DNA of 31,200 nucleotides from positions 1 through 31,200 of the forward strand of contig JAQGAU010000319.1 of assembly GCA_034698045.1 (NCBI GenBank), given 5' to 3'. A program made the position numbers and the translations under genes. This stretch comes from Paramacrobiotus richtersi. Its lineage: Eukaryota; Tardigrada; Eutardigrada; Parachela; Macrobiotidae. A model generated the notes under the pieces. That model searched no databases. It was not told the origin of the DNA and was given only the letters and a program-made list of their open reading frames with translations. Shown here piece by piece: positions 20,401 through 30,741 of this stretch (position 1 is the first letter of the stretch; every line of letters starts with the position of its first letter).

Positions 20401-22901
20401 TGATTGCCTTTATTACACACGGATCAACTGCAAGATTCCCGGACAGGCCATGGATTATTTAAAGTACCTAATAACATCAAATGCTGATGAAATTTGTGGG
20501 TTTGAATACGTTCATTTTATAGGTGGCAGGAAGAATTTGCTAATCTGTTCCATCTGATGCAAGAATACGGAAAGGTCATCAGTGAAACCACCAAATTTAT
20601 CGAGCAGAAGATTGTGGATTATGAGGATAACTTACACTATTACCGTATCGTAAGTTTATTTCGATGCTTGACGAGTGTTTTAATGTGATAATAACCGTTT
20701 GATTCTTTACAGTTATATGACCTAATGGTGCCCGATGCGCAGAAGAAATCCTTTTTGTTTCTGCAGTGGAAAACGTCTTTATTCATTATGAGCGACCCGA
20801 TCGATGATTTTGGCAAGATGAACATGCTACCTCTGCAGCATCTACTGTACAGCAAACACATGTGTTAGACTTCCAAATATTAGACTTTGGTTTTTTAGGT
20901 TCTTTGCCCGGTATTATCCAACGTATCTCAATCAGATCATGCAGAACTCGCTGCATCAAAAGTTGGGGTAATCAAGGCCAGTGATATTATGAAGTTCCAG
21001 GAAGAATATTTAATTTTGGTTGCAGTTGGCCATTTGGATTAGCGGCGTCATATGTGACAAAGACACTCAAGGAGCATCTCGATCAAGGGAAGCTCAAGGC
21101 GTACTTGTATGCGCTCAAACCGAATCGGCATTTCTTGGCGCACTACTTTGCCCTATGGTGTGAGTTGCATGATTTCGGTAGTCGTTTTTGTGGCTGGTCT
21201 TCAGCATGTTCTGTGGCCAGAAAAATTCGATATGCGGTATCTATTTCGAAGTTTCTTCTACGTGACTGAATACAGTAGGAACAATATTAGAGTGATGTTC
21301 CACAGTAACTGTTCATAACAGACGCCATTTTACCAGTTAAGGAAAATACGTTTCTAGACATTCACCACTTAACTTTGTTGTAAAAGAAAAATTTGTTGCT
21401 CAATACATCTGGATGAACTAATGAAGCAAATTTGTACATCTTAGAGAGCTTTTTATATGCTATTGATGTGTAAAAAGAATTCCTCACAGCGTTATTGGTA
21501 AATATGCAATTTGTTGATTTGTTATTAGCCGATTGTAGCTCGATCTGGGTTCTTATCATTGATATCTCAACAGGTGTGATCTTCTGGGAGTTTGACATAA
21601 TGTGGCGGTTATACCAGGGCGGACCCGAAGAACGCGACCCGTCAATCCGTACCCGTTACGCACCGCTCTTCGCACCGACGGAACCAACCCCGCCGTCGTG
21701 GATTCCCACTGGCAAAACGGGACGCGACGAGATGCACTTACCGGGCACCGAGAAACCCTTCCCGAACTCTGTATTAACCAAATGGAAACAGTCGTGGCTA
21801 CTTAGAAAAGCTCTGCATCGTCACAATTTCGTGCTGCACAACAATCAAATAAAACAGCGTTTGATGGAGCTCCAAAATATACAGGGTATTGATTTATCCG
21901 GCGATGGTCTGGATGTTGTGTTGCCGTTCATGGAAGATTTAGTCCAGCTGTTGGATTGCTCACCGGAAGAGACAAAGTATCTCCCATGGCTGATTCATCC
22001 CGAAGAATGTTTTAACCAGCTCCATGACCGGTTTCTGATAGAAACTGCGAAAGTTATTCAAGCTAAACAGGATATCCGCTCGGCTCTTGATCAGTGCTTG
22101 AAAAAGTGCGACAGTCGATTTTGCACAAAGGGAAATGATGCGGTGAATCGGTTTTTAACGAAAGCTGTCTCCAACTCAACCTTTGCATCAACCATTCCAA
22201 CGCCGGGTTTTTGTATGCGGTACTTTCGAAATGAAATGCATCAGCTAGACGTGCAAGAAGCGGACAATGTGTTATTTCGGGCAACTCCGTCTGTATCGGA
22301 CATTCTTCAACGGAATACATCAGTCAACACACCAATAACGGAGATTTTAATAGAATCTGCAGATTTTGGTTCTGACAATGCTTCGGAGCCGACACCGATG
22401 CAAACACGAGCGGCCGAACCCAAGTTTCGAAAGGAAGCAGTTGTACTGAATCGAGGGGAACTACAAACGTACTACGAGCATTCTGGCCACGCCTTCATCG
22501 GTCTTGCATACACCGACGCATTAGAATACGAAGATTACATCTCCATCAGCCTGGAGAGACGGCCGCCTAAGCAGCCACCGGATTCCGTGCGCTGGCTGGA
22601 CGATCTGGACTGGAAGGAGTTTTACACCGGTAAACAGAAGTGGAAGTTGACGCGGAAGAAGGTGCGGAGGTTTCTCGACGCCCAGTGGCAGGATTCACAG
22701 AATATTGGGCTGATGGAGAGTCGGACCGATCTGGTTGATCGGCTCATGCAGGCTTTGGCGTACCAGCATGAAGTGAAGAGCGCACCGGGGCGGGTGAAAC
22801 TGGGGAATCCGGTGACGAATCATCCGGTTAATCAGTGGTTCAAGGTAGTGTACGGTTATGATTTGAGGCAAAACTGGTCAAAGCCATACGTCAGGCTGTG
22901 A
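17435..22901 (+). CDS. Large unrecognised protein, about 1111 residues, 10 exons
   Basis: Exons: 17435-18203, 18824-19343, 19689-19777, 20267-20335, 20400-20463, 20523-20649, 20713-20861, 20899-20967, 21026-21177, 21574-22901. Every junction has GT..AG borders and matching phase, and the sum is an exact open frame. Without splicing the first exon would stop at 18236 and the second at 19345; both stops lie just past good donors (ACCG|GTGAGA, TTTG|GTAAAG), so one long gene is preferred. Residues 1-110 are Pro- and basic-rich and look disordered; about 365-407 form a charged helix (R-R-A-R-K-T-E-E-Q-L-L); the middle exons encode aromatic-rich helical segments (W-Q-E-E-F-A-N-L-F-H-L-M-Q). The last exon, 441 residues, has many tryptophans (L-D-D-L-D-W-K-E-F). 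No signal peptide or membrane span. I know no family for it. Downstream position after a radial-spoke and a coiled-coil gene hints at a cilium or sperm role. The start may extend upstream, since the frame stays open before ATG 17435. Confidence 0.75.
18400..18775. repeat. Diverged tandem repeats in the first intron
   Basis: Two copies of roughly 115-125 bp lie at about 18525-18645 and 18648-18760. Shared landmarks in order are AAAGGATAAGC-ATGTT, AGCAAAAG, TTCT, AGCCTTA and ATAAAGGCTCAAAT. A third, partial unit carrying GTTCGAATACTGC lies near 18410. They sit wholly within intron 18204-18823. Confidence 0.6.
19786..19793. repeat. 8-bp target-site duplication, left copy (ACTAAGGC)
   Basis: Exact copy of 20179-20186 on the far side of the MITE. 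Confidence 0.85.
19794..20178. mobile_element. hAT-type MITE, 385 bp, inside an intron
   Basis: Terminal inverted repeats are CAGAGCCATAAA on the left and CAGGGCCATAAA (complement of the right end), 11 of 12 matching, and a perfect 8-bp target duplication flanks them. A CAG-R-G terminus plus 8-bp duplication is characteristic of hAT elements. Subterminal CCAGCACA motifs recur near both ends (left TATACCAGCACAG; right ATACCAGCACAC and TTACCAGCACAT), as hAT transposase-binding repeats often do. An internal 17-bp hairpin, TTCGCGC-GCA-GCGCGAA, lies at 19925-19941. There is no transposase frame, so it is non-autonomous. It occupies most of the intron 19778-20266 of the large unrecognised gene, leaving both splice sites intact. 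Confidence 0.88.
20179..20186. repeat. 8-bp target-site duplication, right copy (ACTAAGGC)
   Basis: Exact match to 19786-19793, directly after the right terminus CCCTG. Confidence 0.85.
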
Positions 22902-23380
22902 TATTGCTTGGGTAGTTTGTTAACAACTAAACATGATGTAGACCTAGGTCAGCTTTAAAAAAACAATAGCAACCTAAACACTTTTTACGGGTTCTGCTAT
23001 TAAGAACGGTTTACCGTGTTCAGCAGTTGATAACCAGAATTTCAAACAAACGGGAAATATTCGTTTGTAAGCAGCACCTCCATTTAAACTTGCAGCGTAA
23101 ACTTGACCTACTGTTTTTATAGCTTAACTGCACGCTTTCCTACCACTGACTCTTTGGGCGTCAGGGTTTGTTCTTTTATCTTGCGTGCGAATTTTATAAT
23201 TAGATTTGAGCTAGTAGATACACATAATTGTTTTGATCTTTGTTTACAATGTAAATTTCAGACTGTATTCATAGGCAGGTTTTCGAGGAGAAAACTGTAA
23301 TCAGTCATCTCACATCTGGCTTCTCTAGCGTTTCTGAAGTAGGATAAAGACCCTTTTTTTGAAAGGTCAAATTTGCCCCC
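22902..23380. other. Intergenic spacer, no supported gene
   Basis: AT-rich spacer between the long gene and the small gene downstream. It presumably contains the first gene's 3' UTR and the next one's promoter. Confidence 0.5.
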
Positions 23381-23779
23381 ATGAAGGAGATTATCGATGC
23401 GACATTGAACCACTTCCTCGCCAATCCCTTCTCGCCATACCGGTTCCACTTTGGCCCGTTCCATCACTTCTTCACGGTCGATGATGAATTCTCACCTTGG
23501 CTGTACGTTGAGAAGCAGGAGCGTGACAAACAACACGAAAGCCAGATGGACAAAGAACGACAGCGGCGGGAATCTTGCGCGCAGAATAGTCCGACAGTCA
23601 AAGGTCAAAGTAGAACGGTAGGGCGGATTCGAACAGCCGATGCAGCCGCGCTGAATTTGGGGAGTAACGCGATCGCCGATACGGACCCGTTGGCTCTGCG
23701 ATGGAAAGTGAAGTTTGGTGTTAATTTTGACCGGTATACTGCTGTGCAGCGGTTGCAAGAGAAGCAGAAGCTAGTTTAA
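23381..23779 (+). CDS. Small unrecognised protein, 132 residues, single exon
   Basis: Open from ATG 23381, the first ATG after an in-frame stop, to TAA at 23777-23779. The N-terminal 45 residues are aromatic-rich (F-S-P-Y-R-F-H-F-G-P-F-H-H-F-F). A charged helix follows (E-K-Q-E-R-D-K-Q-H-E-S-Q), then a Ser/Thr/Ala linker and a C-terminal L-R-W-K-V-K-F-G-V-N-F-D-R-Y. There is no signal peptide or membrane span. The GC-rich coding stretch stands out from AT-rich flanks, and an AATAAA lies about 160 bp downstream. The family is unknown. It could be a separate small gene or a terminal exon of something not seen; the same strand and closeness to the long gene are the only context. Confidence 0.6.
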   Translation: MKEIIDATLNHFLANPFSPYRFHFGPFHHFFTVDDEFSPWLYVEKQERDKQHESQMDKERQRRESCAQNSPTVKGQSRTVGRIRTADAAALNLGSNAIADTDPLALRWKVKFGVNFDRYTAVQRLQEKQKLV

Positions 23780-23940
23780 CAGCGAATGTATACTGGTACC
23801 TTATAGCACTGTTGCTGTTGTTTGTTCGTCCCATGTCATCGCGGCGAGTGTGTACCTAATTTACTTCGACCTTGAGATTTTTTGTCTGCCAGAAAGTTGT
23901 GGCGAAAATCAGTTTTGTAACGAGATGGTTTTACATACGA

Positions 23941-23946
23941 AATAAA
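23941..23946 (+). promoter_or_regulatory. Candidate polyadenylation signal AATAAA
   Basis: Canonical hexamer 162 bp past the stop of the 132-residue gene, on the same strand. The distance is plausible for a short 3' UTR; there is no direct evidence of use. Confidence 0.4.
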
Positions 23947-24335
23947 AGAAACAGAACGGTTTGTCTTGAATCTAGTTTTGTGGAATCGTTATCAGAGCGG
24001 ACACGATACTGTTGTGGTGATTGCTACATTTCGCCAACATTCACGGGAGCTTTTCAGTAACATTTTTCTTGCACAAACTAGGTACAGTTTGAAGCACTAA
24101 TATCAAGACAGAAACAAACTATTACGTATTAGGTACTTATACTGAAATAACGGCAAACACAGTAAAGATCAGACAGAAGCTCAACAGCTAAAGCTCACAT
24201 TCAACAAAAATAATTTGCTGTAGTTTAACACAATCAGGATCTCTGAGTTCTTGCGAAAAGACGATGAGTCTCAACGAGAATCCAAGAGTCTGCTGACTTT
24301 CCCACATACCGATGATGATCCACAAATACAGCACC

Positions 24336-26016
24336 CTAGTCACTATTCAGCAGAATCTGGAACCCAACCGTCGCCGTGCCCTTGCCGACATCATGCACCA
24401 CATCCGTCACCCAGAATTTGCAGCGCACCGCAATAACCACATCCACTGTCAGGTCGAGGAACTGCAGCATCACAAAGGGGGACAGGTAATTGGATTGTCC
24501 CAAGTAGGGAAAGTACGAGTTGGAGATGGTCGAGGGGTACATGGCCAGGGGTCCCAGCAGCTGGGTGTCTAGCTCCGTCTCTCCCTCACACGTCACCGGA
24601 ATGGACTGGCCCTCGACCCCGCCCGTCATGTTGAATTTCTGCTGGTACTCGGTGACGTTGGTGGGAAAGAAGGGCGCAATGGCGGGCATCCAGTCGTAGA
24701 TCTGTAAAATATAGATTCGTTAACTCAATGATGAACGCCTTCCTAAATGCTGCCGATTTTGGTCATAGCAATCACACGTCTTTTCGTGAGTACAGATTCG
24801 ATAACTGAACTATCGAGACACTAATCTAAAACGCCACCGGTTGGTCTGAAGTTAAGTTCCTAACATCATATTGTGGAACTCCTTAATTTTATGATTCTCT
24901 GTCGTATGCAAGCTTAAGCTGGTTGGTTTCCGCCAAAGAAAGTTATTCGCTATTGGACACAGAACCGAGCTGCAGAACCCTAAACATTTGCAACGGAACA
25001 GAAGTCTTAGTAATACTGCGTTTTGTGCATGTATCTCAAAAGACTTGCAAAATATGTCATTCTTTGTACCGGACACACTTCCGCCTGAACATAGAGCTAA
25101 AGGATATTAAATTTTGGATAATTCCAACTAATTTGTACACAACACTTCAGCGCGGACTTCATTTTAAAGTGGAGTACTGCTGGTGTGAAACTCTAGTGTA
25201 CCTTGTTTATCTTGACGAGCACACACGGCTGGTCACTACTGTATCCGAAATCATACTGTTCCGCGCACGGTCCCATCAGATGCAGCGCTGCTTTGCACAC
25301 ATAATCCGCACTGAGCGTCGCGTTGGTGTGTGCAGCCGTCGGCGAGCAGTCAATCTGTGGGCCATTCGTGTCCATCTGGTTCTTATAGGCTAGTCAAAAC
25401 CAGAAAGTAAGTAGGCTTCTCATAGTGTCAAATAATTCATGCGATTCTGTTCTCAACAAAGCAACTCAGTCTTCACTTACCTACTTACGCTCTAGATACT
25501 CCGTGAGCTTATCGATGTAATACTGCTTCGTCGTCTTGTTGATCCAGATCAGCTGACTTTCTGGATCGGGTGGCTTCGGTCGAAAACCCATCCCTGTAAA
25601 ACAAAACTAGTAAATATTTTTATCGTTACGATGAATCCATCTCCATGGAAAAACAAATTGCGAGTTCTGATAAAGTTCGGTTTGACATGACTGGAGTTGC
25701 AAAATTTGAAAGTTGTAGAGTTTTTACCAGGCATTGTTCCCAACAGTCCCATATCCTTCTGCCATCTGGGCTCCTTGTCATCCAGGGTCATCAGAAACAA
25801 GTGCAAAGCCACCGAAAAGAACGCAGCCAAGAATCCATAGAAGGCGATATAAAACCCAATAATCTGCGCCCATTGTAAACCCGTCCGTCCCATAATGGTC
25901 CCGTCGGTCTTGTTGTACAGAAACGTGTTGAAAGCTCGCCATTTTATTGTCAAGGGACTGGGCTCGCGGGGCGTTTCTAAGATGGCCACTTCGGATACGG
26001 CAACATTGTCTGGCAT
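24336..26016 (-). CDS. ATP1B-like: Na,K-ATPase beta subunit, complete, 4 exons
   Basis: Type II membrane glycoprotein that folds, traffics and modulates the catalytic alpha subunit of the sodium pump. Exons on the minus strand: 25728-26016, 25489-25593, 25202-25389, 24336-24701; phases 1, 1 and 0 agree and give 315 residues, the normal family length. A short cytoplasmic N-terminus (with F-N-T-F-L-Y-N) is followed by one transmembrane helix at about residues 50-75 (I-G-F-Y-I-A-F-Y-G-F-L-A-A-F-F). Then come M-G-F-R-P-K-P-P and the ectodomain. The six ectodomain cysteines expected for three disulfides are present, including Q-P-C-V-L-V-K-I-N-K-I-Y-D-W and V-T-C / V-R-C near the end. N-glycosylation sequons include NKT, NAT, NVT and NMT. 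ATG 26016 is the first in frame and nothing is missing. Related non-pump beta proteins lacking alpha binding are known in invertebrates, so partner specificity is not proved. Confidence 0.93.
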
Positions 26017-26848
26017 AATTGCTCACTTTTTGGACACTTTATTAAGGCGACATTTTACATTTGCTAATCGTGATTGGTAGGACGTTCATCGTTGACGTTA
26101 TTCTTGGTTCCTCATCGGTTAAGATCCGAACAGCAATAGCATGAATCAAGCTCCATTACATGCAGTCACCGTAATTAAGTATACCAATAAGATGCTGCCA
26201 CGAATCGCGCCGGTGAGTTTCCATAGCAATTGCTCCCAAGGCCCTCTAGCGTCACGCTGTTCTTGTTCACTGTAGTACGCCATAGATTCGAACCCGCAGA
26301 AAATGACACTGCAAGTACGGTAGCAAAATATTGCGCTGCCGTACTCGTCCTTTCCAAGAGAATTTGTAACATTCAAGGCGCACGGATAGATAAAGTATGA
26401 GCAGTGAGTATCTGTACGATTTATTGTGTTTGGTCATAACTTTTTGAGTTTTCTGACTGCAGGATGTAAAGTTATTACCAGAAGACGTATTCTACGAAGC
26501 AGATAACAGTATTATTAGTATGCTGTTTTAGAGCTGTCGTTTCTAACTTGTTTGAAATTTTCACCATAAATGAGCTCGATGGTTTCGATTACGATGATTA
26601 CGATGCATATGTATTGAATGTAATCGTGAAAACATTTCATAACGAACATTAAAAATTCAAGTTTGCTGTACAGTTTCACAGATCATCGATACTTGGTATC
26701 GTTTTAATGTGTTGTTACTTCTTTTTTAACACCCGCATGAAATGACGATAGCAGAGAGTATTATACCAACATTTGCGCGGGGTTTAACAGACATATTTAC
26801 ACACAACGCGTTCATTTCTCCATCGTCGTTTCGCCACAAATTGCTGAA
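26017..26848. other. Intergenic region upstream of the beta-subunit gene
   Basis: It lies between the start of the ATPase beta gene and the stop of Ly6 gene B, both on the minus strand, so it holds the promoter of the former and the 3' UTR of the latter. Two overlapping minus-strand frames of 65-76 codons (26146-26376) lack a supporting splice chain. Confidence 0.5.
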
Positions 26849-28025
26849 TTAATGTCGAAAGAGCCATGCAGACAGCAAAAACGACAAGAAAATCTTTGTA
26901 AAACAGCTATCGATCCGACTCTTCCCGTTTATACCTTCCGTTGCTGTCAAAGTTCAACAGTATAACACAAACGAGTCAATATCAATTGACACAATATCAA
27001 GGCTTACTTGTAGGAGGCCCTGTCCCCATTAGCGAATAATTGCCAGCGGTCCACAAGGCCGCCAAGTTCCAGTTGTTACATTTAGCTGTTGCGCAGTAGC
27101 AGATGTGTAGCATTCCTGGCTGCTGAGGATCTTTACCGGCACTGCAGTAGGTCCCGGTTCCAGGCGGTACCTTGCTGTGCTCGACGGTATCAACGGTCCA
27201 TTTGTAGGGGTCAGCGCACAGCCGGGTGACTTTTCTTCCTGCAGGATAAGGGTTTTTAATGCAGCGCGGTTTCGTGAACGAGCGTTTAATAGACTCAGTC
27301 TGCAGCAAACGTTGCTTGAGCAGTTGCACAGTACTAACGCTTCTGTTAGATACTGGCTACTCTTCTTTACTCTTAGGTAACTAAAATGCTTCCCATTAAT
27401 CATAAAAGTCAAAATTAAGGTTTTACGGACAGTTTTTGATTGTCTTCCTCATCTTATCACGCAATTAACTGTAGTGCAATACCGAGTTTGTAGTTGGTCC
27501 AGTGAACGAAAGAAGAATACTGTTTCCAACATGCTCTTTCTGGTGCCCACATAACGATGAACCTATCTGCTTTCTACGCTTTCTGAAAATTACGGATGCA
27601 AATTAACAATGGCGTCTATGGCCATGCGTTATTGTGTCCGTCGTGGTATTCGTTGTGGGCAGACGGATTGTCTGTGTTATAGTTTTAATTTGCTGCACAC
27701 TGAGCATTCTCCGTACTTTACACTTCATGTACGCAGGACTTTCTCGTCGAACCAAATGGCGGAAACGCACTTCGACCAACACTCCGCTAATTTGCTTCCG
27801 TCATCAGTTATGCTGCCGCAGGTTCCGTCGTCGAAAGGAACACTGGCATTTAAACCGTACTCCGTATAACAACTGTAGCAGAGTACGGGATCCCTGGATT
27901 CTACAGTACCTGTGAATATAGTTCCGTGTCGTTGACGAATTCATGATGGAAGAATGTCTCTGGCACTTACATGTTCGCAGCAATATCAGCAGAAAGGTCA
28001 CCATAGGCTCGTAACGATTTTCCAT
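26849..28025 (-). CDS. Ly6/uPAR-family protein B, GPI-anchored, 4 exons, complete
   Basis: Exons on the minus strand: 27971-28025, 27733-27909, 27008-27238, 26849-26943; every intron is phase 1 and the product is 185 residues. Exon 1 encodes a leader (M-V-T-F-L-L-I-L-L). Exons 2 and 3 carry the ten-cysteine three-finger domain: L-C-Y-S-C, single cysteines in GTC, AEC and SKC, then R-L-C, T-Y-C, I-C-Y-C and the family-closing C-A-T-A-K-C-N-N. Exon 4 ends in a hydrophobic tail (K-I-F-L-S-F-L-L-S-A-W-L-F) after a small polar linker, as in GPI-anchored Ly6 proteins. The product is expected at the outer cell surface; the ligand is unknown, since Ly6 proteins serve in many roles such as receptor modulation and septate junctions. 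It is a paralogue of gene C: same exon plan, same phases, shared C-V-S-A motif at the end of exon 2. Confidence 0.85.
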
Positions 28026-28920
28026 TGTTTTTTTTTTAAATTTCGTACATCAGATTAAAGAACTCGATTATAAAGTAATTTTAAACCTTCCACAACCAAA
28101 TTATCACGATCTAAAAATGGTATTCTTGTTGCGTAACGGTTTCGGATTCGTTGTTTGTGTTATGCAGGAGGAGATGCAATAAGACTTGGTGATGCTGTTC
28201 CGGTGATTGGTATCCAAAATCAAACAATGTCGAACTCAAAAAAACATCCATTTGTTTTGCACTCTATCACGTGCAGCATAGCCACAGTTTACAGCTTCTG
28301 TTCTATAGTGACGAGTTTCCAGACAACAGTCTGGCGAACTATTACACGCGTTGTGCTGCAAATAAACAAGCTGTCGAACAAAAATAAAGTATTTATTGTT
28401 TTCTTTATCTAAAAGATTTGTCATTTGGCTGATGAATATTGTTAATATCATTGCCGAGCTGAATATCGCCTCATCGACTTCCACGCAATTAAAGTCCGTG
28501 CTCTTCAGCGGCCGTTCCAATGGTTTCACTGCGAAACGTTGACTGAGGGTGTTCCGTGAGTCAAGCGAACGATTTCGCCGGAATCGAGATTCTCATGGGG
28601 ATCATGATCTGGCCGATCGTTGTGTCCATCTTGGCGTTACTTCGGACATGTAGGCAGCTGGCAGTGCAGGCGTGAGACTTCAAGCATACCTTAATAGCTT
28701 ATCTTATACACGGGGCTCATTATTATGCACGGGACATACGCGTAGATGAGTCAAAAGCAGAGTACTGTATCTTAATTTGGTTAGAAATGTGAACGTTTGA
28801 AACCGAGTACCGCAGCAGAAACTGAGCATACACCTTTCAAAAGTGTCTGGTTCTTTTACCAACTGGTTTTGCCGCTCTGACAACTGTGAGAACAGTGTAT
28901 ACAAGGTTCTGTTTCTAGAG
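28026..28920. promoter_or_regulatory. Intergenic region between head-to-head Ly6 genes
   Basis: Genes B and C start on opposite strands 895 bp apart, so both promoters lie here. No specific element was recognised. Short open frames here are not supported. Confidence 0.4.
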
Positions 28921-30741
28921 ATGTCTTCACGACGCTTTCTTCTTTCATTCGTGATTGTTGTTTGGTTTGCTGCTTTTACTGTTATTAGCAGAATAAATAA
29001 GGATTGTGTTGCTAGCATCTGGTTCATTTCCTGCAGGCTGTGCATAATAATGTTCCATTGACTAACCAACCCCAAATTTGAAGTGAGGAAAACAACACTC
29101 TAATTGCAGGTACGCCGGGACCCCATCCCTTCCCATGCTACGACTGTATCTACGACTATCCTGATACTTCCCCTCTCAACGCCACATTCGACAAAAACAA
29201 GTGTGCACACCCTGTCTCGAGACAAGCACCAAGCTGGATGACAGATTGTCTAGATTTATGTGTTTCTGCACTGCGATACAACAAGGAACGCGGCAACAGT
29301 AAGAAAGTCGCTTTACTCTGGTTTAAGAAAGTATCGTTTTGGTCAAACAGCTGAACGTGCTTTTTTATTTTATCCGCCGTAGTGAAGGAAATAGTTAGGA
29401 CCTGCTCATCCAGAAACTACACGGTTAGCCCGGGGATGCGTGAGGCGATCCGTACAAAGTTAACGCCCACCGATGCGAGCTACTGCTTCGACGAAACGGA
29501 TCCAAATAATCCTAGCTTTTTCCGCATTTGCTTCTGCGTAACCGATAAATGCAACATAAGAAACTGGGAGACCTTGACGACAACTCATCTTGTTGGAAAA
29601 ATCACAGGTACTCTTTGACTGTTTCTATAGTTCGATAATTACTGTTGAAAGATTTGTTAACTGTCACTAAACATACATAAACGCACTAAGCTGTTCGAAA
29701 ACGGTTTTAGAATATAGGTTTTTCTGAATGCATGAAAATTGCGCTTCTTGACTCTGCGGTGGCTTGATTAAATGAGCTTTAACTGGGAAAACCACCTGTG
29801 GCTTTTCACCTATCTTCTTCAAAACTTATTTTCCTGCCAATCAGAAGCAGTTAGTTTGGTAACTGCTGCTAAGCATTGTCTTTATTTCTGCTTGAGATGT
29901 CTCAATCAGGACGCCATATTCTAATCGTTTTGTCACAGTTAAAAGTTTTGTGCATAAGACGTCTGCACCGCACCCTGTTTCGGCTTTTTACGAACTGAAC
30001 TGTATTGTCCGCGTTAAATAGGGTCGAAAAAGTTCAGCGGAGGCACTGACAGCTTAGCTCTTATGGTATGTTTGGTAAAATTTTGCTATCTGTTTTGCGT
30101 GTACAAGGTTCTTGATCTACTGTGAGCAAATTCAACACTGTTTTACGGCGATTAGTTAAGGTGACATGCGTCTTCCTGTACACTAAATTTAGTATGGACT
30201 TATGTGTGTACGTTACGTTATATTATAAGGTTCATTAAGACGGTTTACGGAGAATAATCTAGTCTGCCTAAAACGAATACTTACTAAAACCGTGGAAATA
30301 TATGCCTCTCAAACTGTGAACACAGGAAGATCGTTCGTAAGAAAGAAGAAACAGTTTACTAGCCAGCTCGCTCGAGAATGAGAAACGGAAGATTCTCCAA
30401 TCTGGCAAGGCCGGAAGCGGCCACGATAATTGCATGTGTGAGCGGCTATCAAGATAAAAGCTAGATAAATTAAGGGGATACAGAGAACAGGTAAACACGA
30501 CGTCGTATCAGTAAAGGTACGACATACAGGCAAATCCTTTTATGCGTGATAATACCGAATCACATTAATTAGCCTGTTTCTTCCTCCTTTTCCCTTTACA
30601 GAAACCGGCGAAGTGATCACCAGTGCCACCGAAGAAACCAGTACCGTCACGGACACTGGAGCATCCGAATGGCCGGAGGTGAATCACATCCTCAGTGCCA
30701 TCATTCTGCTGTTACATAGTTTACTTCTTGTCCGCTTTTAA
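28921..30741 (+). CDS. Ly6/uPAR-family protein C, GPI-anchored, 4 exons
   Basis: Exons 28921-29005, 29110-29298, 29383-29607 and 30602-30741, all joined in phase 1, give 212 residues. Residues 2-24 form a signal peptide (R-R-F-L-L-S-F-V-I-V-V-W-F-A-A-F). The three-finger domain follows: P-C-Y-D-C, then cysteines in NKC, TDC, L-C-V-S-A, R-T-C, S-Y-C, I-C-F-C and the closing C-V-T-D-K-C-N. After a Thr/Ser/Glu-rich stalk the C-terminus is hydrophobic (I-L-S-A-I-I-L-L-L-H-S-L-L-L-V), fitting GPI anchoring. The first donor (GATT|GTGTTG) is weak, so the exact exon 1 end is the least sure part; the other junctions are good. The third intron is long (994 bp). It is a divergent neighbour and close structural match of gene B; the function beyond surface display is unknown. 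Confidence 0.82.

Noticed and set aside
17435-22901. Possible relation to dynein heavy-chain tail
   Set aside because: Only a vague helical and aromatic resemblance in one middle exon; no motor or linker motifs, so no family name was given.
24923-25393. 156-codon plus-strand frame
   Set aside because: Antisense to exon 3 of the Na,K-ATPase beta gene; the minus-strand reading is clearly the real one.
26146-26376. Minus-strand frame ending in a hydrophobic stretch, first considered the GPI-tail exon of Ly6 gene B
   Set aside because: A better tail exon (26849-26943) lies 64 bp from the previous exon, in the right phase and with a good acceptor.
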